Positions 30,320 through 39,684 of a DNA stretch of 64,000 nucleotides are shown here, piece after piece. The stretch covers positions 496,001-560,000 of the forward strand of contig JAIVFI010000006.1 in NCBI GenBank assembly GCA_025558095.1, in the 5' to 3' direction. The position numbers and the translations under genes were made by a program. Origin of the DNA: Hyaloraphidium curvatum. Its lineage: Eukaryota > Monoblepharomycota > Hyaloraphidiomycetes > Hyaloraphidiales > Hyaloraphidiaceae. Under the pieces are notes generated by a model. That model had not been told where the DNA came from. It did no database searches and worked only from the letters and a program-made list of their open reading frames with translations. The number at the start of each line of letters is the position of its first letter. The stretch's first letter is position 1.

Positions 30320-32977
30320 ATGTCCGAGCCGCCCGGCGTGTACTCGGCGTGGCAGCTGGGCCCTCCGCCCGGGCTGCCCGGCGTGTCGCAGCCCGCGCCG
30401 CCCGGCGTGGCCGCCCCCGGCGCCCCCGCGGCATACGCGCAGTACCCCGGCGCGGCGGCCCTCACTCCCGAGCAATATGCCGTGCAGATGGCGCAATACG
30501 CGCAATACGCACAGATGGCACAGTACGCGCAGGCCGCCGCGCAACCCGCGCCGCAGGCGGACTACGGGCAGCGCGCCCGCTCGCGCTCCCCCCGCCGCCG
30601 CTCGCGCTCGCCACGCGGCCGATCGCGCGATCGACGGGACGACGATGGCGGCCGCTGGCACCACGACCTCGCCGACGACGGCCACCGCTCGCACGGACAC
30701 GGCCACCGGGACCGCGACAGGGGGGACCGCAGGCCAAAGCCAAAGAGCATCAACGAGCCCAACCAGCACATCATCGTGCAGGGCATCCCCACGCACTACA
30801 GTGAGATGGATGTACGTTTCAGTTTCCGCACCGCCGGGACGCGGCCCCGGAGGACCGCGCGCGCCGGGTTCCCGGGACCGTAGCCTGGAGACGCATCAGT
30901 GTCCTTTCATGCATGTCGGGACAGACGCCTAAACAGCCCGCGGACGCAGGTGCAACGGGTACTGGAAGAGTACGGCTGCCAGATCGAAAGCGTCGAAATC
31001 CAGACGGACAGGCGGACTGGTGGGTTGCCGCCTTCGTGCCTGCCGTTCTCTCCTGACTCCAACCATCTCATCGTTTTTTCTTGTCTTCCCATGTGATCGG
31101 CATTCAGGCGAATCGCGCGGATTCGCCTTCGCCAAGTTCACGACGCTCGAGGGCGCGCAGCAGTTCATCGATCAGAACTATCCGTTTGTGTGGATCGGAC
31201 AGCTCAGGATACGTGTTGACTACTCGAACCGCCCCTCGCACTCGCCCGCGGCTGTCGCGGCCGCCGCCGCCGCGGCGGCGAGCCAGGCGCAGTTCTTGGG
31301 CCGCCAACCCGCCGGCGCCCCGGCCCACCCGGCCCTGTACAACGACGGCGCAAACGACGTCGGCACCGTGCCCAACAAGCTCCTCCTCGTCCGCGGGCTG
31401 GACCCCCTGACCACGGAAGAACTGGTAAATCCCCCCCGGGACCCCTCCGACGCACCGGCACCCGGGACCCCTTCTCAACGTTCCGCCCGGCTCAGCTGTT
31501 CCGGATGCTGCGGGAGCAGGAGCCCGCGCTCAAGGAGGTGCGCATGGTGCGGGACAGGCGGAGCAACATGGCCTCGGGCTTCGCGTTCGCCGAACTGCCG
31601 GACGAGGCCGCAGCCGCGCGCCTGCTGGGCGTGCTGAGCGCCCCCGAAGGGTTCGAGGTGGACGGCAAGAGGGTGCAGGCGTCGTACGCGCACCACGGGA
31701 GCTTCATCCCCGTGTACACCTACACGCAGTGGGCCGCGTCGAGCATGCAGGACGCCCTGGGCAAGACCGTGTTCCTGCAGTACTGGGACGAGAACGCGTA
31801 TTGCTCCGCGTTCCCGCCGCCGCCGGCGCCCCCGGCCGAGGCCGCGGCGGGGAAGCCCAAGAAGAAGGCCAAGAAGGCGGAGAAGAAGGGCGGTGCGTGG
31901 TGCATCGCGCGCAGCCTTCCAGTCCCGGCTGACCCGTCCCAAAAGACGCCCTCGACGATGCGCTCTCGGCATTCTACTCGGACGTCGGCAAGGCTGCCGT
32001 CACGGCCGAGCCGGATCCGATGTTCACCGTCTCGGCGCCTTCCAAGCCCGAGGTTGCCCCGCTCTCGGAAAAGGACGATGGCGGCGGTGAGCAGGACGAG
32101 GGCGGGGACGGTTCGCTCAACAAGAAGCCGATCATGAGCCTGGCTTCCAAAAAGGTGCGGCGATCCGGCTTGCGCTGCCGCTTTCGAGTCGCCGACACGC
32201 CCTGCAGGCTTCGGTCAACATCCAAAAGTGGGCCGCGGTCAGCGGTGTGGAGCCCGAAGAGGACGACGGGCCGGACGAGTCGAAACCGCCAGAACCCATA
32301 GTTCGTTGCCGCACCGCCCTGCCCGTCTTACGCCTGGCTGACGTGGGGACTCGGCTTAGCATGTGCCGACGGAGGAAGAGGTGAACCAGACGCAGGTGGA
32401 CCTGGCCATCAACGCGTGCCTGTTGTGCCAGCGGCAGTTCCCCTCGCTGGACAAGCTCAAGAAGCACCAGGCGGCTTCGGAGCTCCACAAGGTTTGCCGG
32501 CGGTGCGGCAGGGCCCGCGACGTCCCGCTGACCTGTTTGCAGACAAACATGGAGCAGTTCCTTGCGGCCAAGCGCGAGGAGGCGGCTAAACAGGACCAGG
32601 AAGCCGCATCGCAGTGGAAGGACCGAGCCGCCGAGCGGCGCAAGGCCTTCAACCAGCCCGCGCGCCCGCCGAAGCCCCAGCGGCATTTCGTCGGCGGCCC
32701 GCGCAGCGCCCCGCCCCCGCCCGTGGAGGAACCGACGAGGCGCGGCATCGGCGGGGACAACATCGGCAACCAAATGCTGAAAAAGCTGGGCTGGCGTGAG
32801 GGAGAGGGGCTCGGGAGGGACAGCGGGGGTATTGTGGAGCCCATCAAGGCCGAGGCCTACGCCCGCGGCGCGGGCTTGGGCGCCGGCACCAAAGTGACCG
32901 AGCCGACGGACTTTGAAAAGTACGCGGCCAACACGCGGGACGCCTGGCGGAAGCGGTTCACGGGGGAATCCGAGTGA
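30320..32977 (+). CDS. RBM5: RBM5/RBM10-like splicing factor (two RRMs, C2H2 finger, G-patch)
   Basis: RBM5/RBM10 proteins regulate alternative splicing in the early spliceosome. Exons 30320-30811, 30950-31019, 31108-31424, 31496-31892, 31946-32154, 32208-32300, 32360-32491 and 32543-32977 give 714 residues. The N-terminus has a QYAQYAQ low-complexity tract and an Arg/Ser-rich region. RRM1 runs from HIIVQGIP to RGFAFAKF, and RRM2 from KLLLVRGLDP to SGFAFAEL. A zinc finger follows (CLLCQRQFPSLDKLKKH), then a region matching DRAAERR of RBM5, then a G-patch (IGNQMLKKLGWREGEGLGRD). The RanBP2-type finger of animal RBM5/10 is absent. Intron 32492-32542 (51 nt, no stop) is recognised by the restored HKTNMEQF. 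The stop lies 4 bp from the convergent anoctamin stop. Confidence 0.9.
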
Positions 32978-32981
32978 TTCA

Positions 32982-35273
32982 TCATTCGTTCTTGTACAGC
33001 GAATTCATGAAGCCAAGTGCCGCCTCCTGCTTTGCGGGGTCCCCGGATGGAGGTATCTGCTTGGTCTCGTCCACGTCCAACATGCGCAAAAGCAGCTCCC
33101 TCGTTTCCACCTCCATCTTGTCGATTTCCGCTTGGCGCTTCAGCGGGATCGCCGCGATTGCGCCGCCCAGGACAGAGTTGGCCGCCAACCAGCCGAGGAT
33201 GGCAACAAGGGTGCCGACCGTTGCACCATGGATGTTCAGGTGGATCTCCTCCCCGGGCTTCCCCGTCGGCGGATCGGGGAACATGCCGACGAGGGTGCCG
33301 TTGGTGATGGCGGCGAAGAACGAGATCGCCAGCATAGCCGAGTGCCACTGCCCGGGGGATTCAACTCGCACCGGGATGGGACGACGGAGGTGGGCAATGA
33401 GCTTGTACAGATCCCCACGGAGCTCCAGGAAGTTGTTGACGAGAGAGAAGACCACGCCCAGTGGCAAACCGAGCGCAAACATGGCGACGTAGCCGAACTG
33501 CGAGACGAGCTGCAGCGAAAAGGAGCTCGATCAGCAGTCCGGAGGACACGCGACCAGGTGTCGAACCTCGGCGTACTCTCCATACGGGTCCCATTCCGGC
33601 CTGTCAATCTCCTCCCTAATCTGCCGCACCACCACGTCGCTAATGGCATCGAGCTCGGCGGACGCAGCGCGGCTGCGGAAGAGGCTGACCACCTGCTTCA
33701 CGATCACAGGCTGCAAGTTCTCCTGAACGAACTGAACGATCTGAGCCGTGATGAGGTAGTACTGGATGTAGGCTTTCAGGCGCTCGGGATGGGGTGCGTT
33801 CGGCAGGAACCAGTAGCGGCCCGCAAGAGGACTTGCGGGGAGTATGGTGCGTTACGATGATGGCAGAGTCCACCCACGAGCACACCCACTAGTAGAAGTA
33901 GAGGAGGAACGCGAGGTAGCTGAATCCCGTGACGGCGTTGAAGAGAAAGATCTTGGCCGTGATTGAATCGTTGTGGCCGTTCACCGTTTCGTAGTTCTCA
34001 CGAAGGGTCAGATACTTGGCCAATCGAGTGAGCTGCTCGGAGATCGGCCCGACGCCCGCGGCATCTGTTCAGCGAGCGAACAGGTCAGAGGTGTTCGGAC
34101 GGTCGCCAGCAACTCCTTACAGGCGATGATTGGAGCAACCTTAAACTGTTGGTGAAGCATTGAGAAGGGCACCGCGAGCCAGCGTTGAAAATGCTCACCA
34201 AAGTGGCGTGCGGCCCTTCGTAGTACTCGTACGCCCAGGTCTCGATCCCGAAAACCGCAAGGTTGAGCAGAAACAGGGCAAACGACGACGCCAAAACGAA
34301 CGGGATCGAAACGGTGAGCTTCAGAATCCACCGCCTCAGGGGCGCGTCGGGCATGAAGAGCGTTCCCGTAAGGGGATTGATGACTGGCCTTTCAGGAACG
34401 AAGCCTGGTCGCGGCTGGTCCGCTCGGGATACGTTTTTGGTCCGCCAAAGAAGAGCAAGATCCCGGGCCTTCCGGAACCAAGCCTGGATGAAGACGATGG
34501 ACCACAAGACGATGAAGGTGGCAAAAAGTCCCGAGTACGGCCGGAGCAGGAAGTGAACGAGCACGGCGATAACCGAAGGAACGGCCAGGTAGCGCGTGTA
34601 GAAGTGCACAAAGGCGAAGTAGAAAGCCACACGTTCCCCGTGGTGGTCGCGCAAGCTCGTAAGATCGGCCTCCGTCAGAGCCCACTTGGAACCGACGGCG
34701 GCCAGCCACGATTTGTTGAAGTTCTGGTCTTGGAGCCCCATGACGGCTTCCACGCCCTCTGTGCCCGCGCGAATTCCGAGGCCACCGGCTCCCGGATCCC
34801 CCGTCACAAGAGCATGGACAAGGCGGAGGCGTTCCGCGGGTGTCAGCTCAACCACGGCCGCCGATCGAGGGCCTTTCGCGCAGGGAGTTTGGGGGGTTTC
34901 ATTAGTTACGATCCGATTGCGGGCTATTCGTTGCTCACCTTTCTTGGTGATCAGATCCCGTGTCAGAAGCGTCGGCACGTTGTGTAGCCAGTCAGCGACT
35001 CTGACAGGTGGGGGACACCGCTTCAGCGAGACCCTCGCTCCCGTGCGGCGTGCCGCACCTCGCGCGGTTTGCAAGCACCTCCATGAGCTCATCCGGCGCG
35101 TAGAGGCAGGCGGCGACAAGTTTTCGCCGTTGGACGAGCTTCCCGTCGACCTCCAATCCCGAGGAGACCAGGCGCGTCACGACGTCGCGCCATGCTCGCG
35201 TGTCCTGCGACGCATCGCCAGAGAGCCGAAAAACCACCACGAGGTCAAAAGCGGGGGCGATGGCCGCAGGCAT
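32982..35273 (-). CDS. Anoctamin / TMEM16-family ion channel or lipid scramblase
   Basis: Anoctamins are dimeric ten-span calcium-activated chloride channels or phospholipid scramblases. Exons 35273-35059, 35000-34199, 34145-34121, 34064-33890, 33831-33567 and 33509-32982 give 669 residues. An N-terminal cytosolic domain of about 190 residues precedes the first span. Hallmarks include FYFAFVHFYTRYLAVPSVIA, MPDAPLRRWILKLTVSIPF, LTLRENYETVNGHNDSITAK and LVSQFGYVAMFALGLPLGVV. Exon 3 is only 25 nt (FKVAPIIA) and joins spans that would otherwise be out of frame. The length is shorter than animal TMEM16s and closer to Ist2-like or protist members. Channel or scramblase activity cannot be told from the motifs. 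A DNA transposon ends 26 bp upstream of the ATG. Confidence 0.87.
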
Positions 35274-35299
35274 TGTGGCGCGTCTTCGTCGCCACCAAT

Positions 35300-35341
35300 G
35301 GGTGACTTCCCGCAGCCGTTTAGAAGCTCTAAACCGCCTTC
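35300..35341 (+). repeat. Left terminal inverted repeat of the transposon
   Basis: The outer 16 bases match the right end perfectly. The next 25 bases match partly and include the palindrome around TTTAGAAGCTCTAAA followed by ccgcc. Confidence 0.85.
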
Positions 35342-35422
35342 CAAACCGAGTTTAGAACGTTCGGTGTAGAACGGCATTCCAAACCTTAACCGTTGTCGTC
35401 GAATTCGTAACCCCACTCCGCC

Positions 35423-36638
35423 ATGGCGGACGGGGAAGACCATGAAGATTTCGTCCACGAAGATCCCCAAGGCACCCCAGACCCGCCGCCGCCCGCGCGC
35501 GGCCGTGGGCGCGGCACTCGAGGCGGTGTCTTCGCCCCCCGCGGCCGCGGCGCCGGTCAGGCGGTTCCCACGGTCCCGAACCTCTTTCATCCTACCGGCG
35601 TCGTCACCGAGCTCGACACACGATCAAGGCCTCCAACGTGGGCGCGGCGGCGCCCGCCACCCAGCTCGCGGGATGGGTCGTGGTGGGCGAGGTGGTCGAG
35701 GCGGTCACAATGCTCCCCAAGAACCCGAGACCGACGGCGCTCCACCGCTGCCTCGCGGTCGAGATGGACGCGGTGCTCGCGGCGGTCGGGCCGACGCAGG
35801 CCGAGGCGGCCGTCAGCAGGGAGCAAGCACGTGGACGAGGGAGGACCTGATCGGGGAGCGACGCTTATCCCGGCCGCGGACTCCTCAACTGCGTGCAAGA
35901 GCGGATCGAACATGCAGAGGCTACAGGGGACATCTCGGTGCTCCCTGTTGGCCAGGACGCGTACGAGGATCTGACGAACGAGTAAGTGCAGGACGCCGAT
36001 TTCACCTTGATCGACCTGACATCATCCCGCCAAGCTACAACCGGCGCGTGCGTCAGGGACACCCGGAACGCACGTCAGACCAGGTCAAGAACAAGTTCAC
36101 CGCGCTGGTCAAGTCCAAGAAGCCCACCGGCGACCCCTCGTGCCCCACCCCGGTGAAGATGGCGAAGAGACAGAACCGTGCAATCGAAGACATGTACGGC
36201 ATGGCCGATCTCGGCGGCGAGGAGGACGCCGAGTACGCCGAAGACGACGAGGAGGACGGCGGGGGTGATGGAGGGGATGATGGCGGCGCTCCGGACGAGG
36301 GATTTGGTAGGTGGTCCAACACGGTGGTCAAGATCATGGAGCGCTCGTCGCCGCTGTTGTATTGCATGGCCCACGGCGTCCCCAGGCGCGGGTTGGGCAG
36401 GAGCGTGGTGGTCGGGTCAAGTACGTCCGAATGCGCCGCGCCTTCTTCTCCTCCCGCGCTCCATGGAAGTCCAGATAGAGCGCCGCCATGCCGGCCATTG
36501 CCAGCAGGTCAGATTCATCGTCTGACGCCTCGTTATCGCTGTCTGCGAGGGCGGACGGCATCGCGGGGGGTTTGGATTCCTGTGTTGTTTGGAAGCTCCA
36601 AACACCGCCCCGCGTGCTCCTGCGGGATCCCAGCCTAG
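35423..36638 (+). pseudogene. Decayed SANT/Myb-like (trihelix) gene carried by the transposon
   Basis: Translation in changing frames gives an Arg-Gly-rich N-terminus and then a SANT/Myb-like DNA-binding domain. The domain runs from STWTREDLI through LLNCVQERIEHAEATGDISV and, across a plausible GTAAGT intron (about 35981-36032), to NRRVRQGHPERTSDQVKNKF and KSKKPTGDPSCP. An acidic tail follows. The step from TREDLI to LLNCVQ needs a frame change in about 30 bp, too short for an intron, so the gene looks broken. Such Myb-like proteins accompany transposases of PIF/Harbinger elements. Confidence 0.6.
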
Positions 36639-36654
36639 ACATCTCTATTCCCAA

Positions 36655-36696
36655 ACCGCCCTTTAGAAACTTCTAAACCCCTGCGGGAAGTCACCC
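36655..36696 (-). repeat. Right terminal inverted repeat of the transposon
   Basis: Read on the minus strand it begins with the same 16 bases as the left end. It continues with a TTTAGAAGTTTCTAAA palindrome that differs from the left copy at a few positions. Confidence 0.85.
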
Positions 36697-36866
36697 AATC
36701 CTCGAGCGGCTGATCAACCCATCGAGTACGCGATCACCAGGTAAAGCAATGGTATTCAGTCAAAGTCACAGCATCAGATCGAATTCCAGGGTATCTGTTT
36801 TGGCAGCGCGCCCTCGGCCGACAGCGCACGCGTCGAATGCGAGCCCCCCCTGCCACAATCCATCAC

Positions 36867-38864
36867 TCAACTCAGCCTGGACACGACGGTGTTGGTCAGG
36901 TTCTTGACACCGTTCGTCCACTTGTCGAGCGCGGAGTACTGAAGAGAACCAAAGCTCCTGCATTCGTTGCGGAATGCGTTACCGACTGCCATGAGCGCAC
37001 GGTGATGTGATAACCCACTCTGTTTGGAGCTCCAGGCGCTGGTTCACTTGGTCGATCCTTCCGTTGATCTTGTTGTCCAAAATCAGATTGACCAGAAGGT
37101 CCTCCACCTCGTGCGGGGAGATGTTCAGTTGCTGTCACCGTGCATGTCAGTCGGGTTGCTTCGCGAACGACGGACTGCACGTGGTCCTCACCCGAGAAGC
37201 GAATGGAATCTCGATGCGAGTGTAAGGCTTGATTAGCCGCACGAGAACCTGCATCCGAATGTTGCGCAGGACATCGTCGATGTAGGTCCGGATGAAGGGA
37301 TCACCCATGATGCTGGCCTTGTTGTCTGGATGGCAAGGGTGAGGATCCAACTTCAAGAAGATGTTTGTCGCGCTGTACCTCTGAGGATCTTCTCGAATTC
37401 CTTGATGTCCTTTCGTTGGTAAGCGTTGACCAGATTCGTCATGGCCTCGATTTGTACGTCATTCTTGTACCTTTTGGAACGAGAGTCAACGACAAATGGT
37501 GCAAGCCAACGAGATCGCCTTACGGCTTGGTCTCCTGCGAGTCGAACGGGTTGATCTGCGACTCCATGAGCATGTTGGCCAGCACGAGGTACTTGAGGCA
37601 GGAGATGCGCTGGGGCGATCCGGCCTCATCGTAGCTCTTAAACGCCTCGAAAAAGTCGGTCTGCGCCTTCTCCCACTCCTTCTCGCTCATGTGCATTTTG
37701 CCTCCGCACTCCCGAATGACGCCCTGGGCGGAGGCGGTCAATGAAATCGCAAAATCGCCAGCGAAGAGGCCCCACCATGATCTTGGGATGGGGGATGGCG
37801 CTCTTGACGTGCAGGCACTGCTGGTACAGAGCCTTGAGCTTCTTGTTGTTCTTCATCTCGGTCATCATCTGGATCTCCAGCGCGAGCACCTCGAGAAGCA
37901 GCGTGCCCTTTCGCTGGTCGTCGGACGAGTCGTCGCTCTCGCAGATCTGGTGCAGCGCCTTGAGGATCTTTGACAGCCGGCCATACTCTTTCCGATCGAG
38001 CCACAGCTTTGCGAGTTTCAAGTTCGTCTTTGTCCACAGCCGCTGATGAAGGCCCACGGCAAATGAAACCGGGCTTTCGACAACAGTTCAGGCTACCCAC
38101 GTCATTCTTTTGCTCCTGCAAGCTGTCCAGCGTCGTGGCGTAGAATTTCTCCAGGAACACCATGTCCGATGCCGTCGAGACAAAGTCCAGGATGTTGTTG
38201 ATAGATTTCTCCGCGTAGTTGCGCGTCACAGATTTCACGTAGGTAAGCAGACGGTCGTAGTTGGCGAGGCACTGCAATGTTCCGTTACCAGAGGGTCGGC
38301 TTCGCCAACAGCCGCGACCCACGTCGTCGTATCGGTTCAGTTTGAACGTGAGCTTCGCCATCTGCTTCAAAGCCTTGAAGCCCCTGATCCAGATCCACGT
38401 CCCATGAGTGGCGAAGGCACAAGGCGGGGCCAAGCGACGTACCAGTCCCCTTTCTCTCCTTCGGCCTCCACCACCGCGTTGAAGTCCTTCAGTGCCCCAT
38501 TTGGATCGTCCTCCTTCTTGCCTGCAACGGCAAAAGCCCGTCAACGCCCGATTCAAGACTGAATCCGACTAAGAACGCGCCTTTCGCGCTGTAGTACTTG
38601 TTCTCGAGCCCGACGTCCGGCTCCTCCGCGTCGTCATCGTCCTCGTATTCTGAGCTTCGGCATGAGCAACCGCCAAGAGCCATTCCACGGGCCTACTACC
38701 GAAGTCAAAGTCCTCATCGTTGTCCTCAATCATAAAGTCCCCATCGTCGGACTGCAAGGCGCGGAGCGCGTCAGTCGTTGACCTCGTCTCCCAGTCTCCC
38801 CGCAACGCGCTTGACGCGTGTTCCGCAGTGCTCAGGAGCCTGGTTCACTGTAAGCTCGTACCAT
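36867..38864 (-). CDS. COPS2: COP9 signalosome subunit 2 (CSN2)
   Basis: CSN2 is a PCI-domain subunit of the COP9 signalosome, which removes NEDD8 from cullins. Twelve exons (38864-38862, 38751-38700, 38649-38581, 38521-38443, 38383-38323, 38271-38101, 38042-37776, 37723-37524, 37470-37379, 37325-37192, 37131-37019, 36957-36867) give 443 residues, the same length as human CSN2. The N-terminus [20 protein letters not shown] follows the acidic human leader. Helical repeats contain [34 protein letters not shown] and [12 protein letters not shown]. The PCI region has [20 protein letters not shown] and NGRIDQVNQ. The first exon is the ATG alone. The intron after exon 3 has GC-AG ends, and intron 38272-38322 is 51 nt without a stop. 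It is the most intron-dense gene here. Confidence 0.95.
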
Positions 38865-38977
38865 CGCTGTCTAGGTGACCGCGCGGTCGACGCAAGACGC
38901 GTGTCCTAGGTGCTCGAGTGTTGTCAACGGCGGGCGGGCGCGGACATCACGAGTGCGAGGCGGACGAAGCGCGATCG

Positions 38978-39614
38978 ATGTACTCCCGCCTGGGCGGCTC
39001 GCTGCGATGTGCACTGCGATTGGATTCTACAGTGCGAAGATACTCTAAAGCTGGTGTTCCGGATCCGCACTGGGCGGTCGCCTTCACGGAAGGCGACATC
39101 CCCCGGGACCAGCTCTCGATCAAGTTCATGCGCAGCAGCGGACCCGGAGGCCAGAATGTCAACAAAGGCAGAGCATCCGCGTGTCGCGGCGGCTCGCTGG
39201 CTGACCGATGCGGTGTGCAGTCAGCACGAAGGTGGAACTCCGGTTCGAGGTCGACAGCGCACTCTGGATCCCGGACTTTGCCCGCGCGAAGCTGAAGGAC
39301 CAGGAGGCAAACAGGATCAACAAGGCCGGGGAATTCGTATTGACGTCCGATAAATACCGGACTCAGGCCGAGAACATTGAGGACGCCTTTGGGAAGCTCC
39401 ACGAAATCGTCCAGAAAGCCGGTTTCGTGCCCAGGGAGACGTCCGCCGAGACCAAAGCCGCGATCGCTCGGAAGTGAGTGTCCGCCGAGGCGGAGAGCCG
39501 ACCACGTGATCCGAGCCCTAGTAAAGCATCGCCAAGGGTCGAGCTGCTGATCGAGCGTTCAAGGAACGTCACAAGTCGAAAAAATCAGACCGAGGCGGCT
39601 CGTGGCGCGACTGA
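38978..39614 (+). CDS. ICT1: Mitochondrial peptidyl-tRNA hydrolase ICT1 (MRPL58), GGQ protein
   Basis: ICT1 releases peptides from stalled mitochondrial ribosomes and is also a large-subunit protein. Exons 38978-39167, 39221-39473 and 39527-39614 give 176 residues. A basic leader (LGGSLRCALRLDSTVRRYS) suits mitochondrial import. The catalytic loop is RSSGPGGQNVNKVSTKVE, with the GGQ motif intact; it is joined across a GC-AG intron of 53 nt. The second intron (53 nt) is needed to reach the basic tail RAFKERHKSKKSDRGGSW, which family members insert into the mRNA channel. Without it a TGA at 39475 would truncate the protein before that tail. It is divergent from CSN2 with a 113-bp gap. Confidence 0.9.
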
Positions 39615-39684
39615 AGCACACCTGTCGAGAGCAATGCATCGCTGGGCATCCGTTCCCTGACTGGAGAACCCTTGCGCAAGTGAT

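Larger units (their letters stand above)
35300..36696. mobile_element. DNA transposon with inverted ends and 3-bp target duplication, PIF/Harbinger-like
   Basis: The 1397-bp segment begins GGGTGACTTCCCGCAG and ends with its exact reverse complement, and is flanked by AAT on both sides (35297-35299 and 36697-36699). That is a terminal inverted repeat plus a 3-bp target-site duplication. Just inside each end is a short palindrome of the form TTTAGAAGnTCTAAA. A 3-bp duplication and an encoded SANT/Myb-type protein suit the PIF/Harbinger group, although that group usually duplicates TWA rather than AAT. No DDE transposase frame is present, so movement would need a helper in trans. Confidence 0.85.

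Noticed and set aside
39474-39526. Stop of ICT1 at 39475-39477
   Set aside because: Reading GTGAGT as a donor gives a 53-nt intron and adds the basic tail typical of the family.
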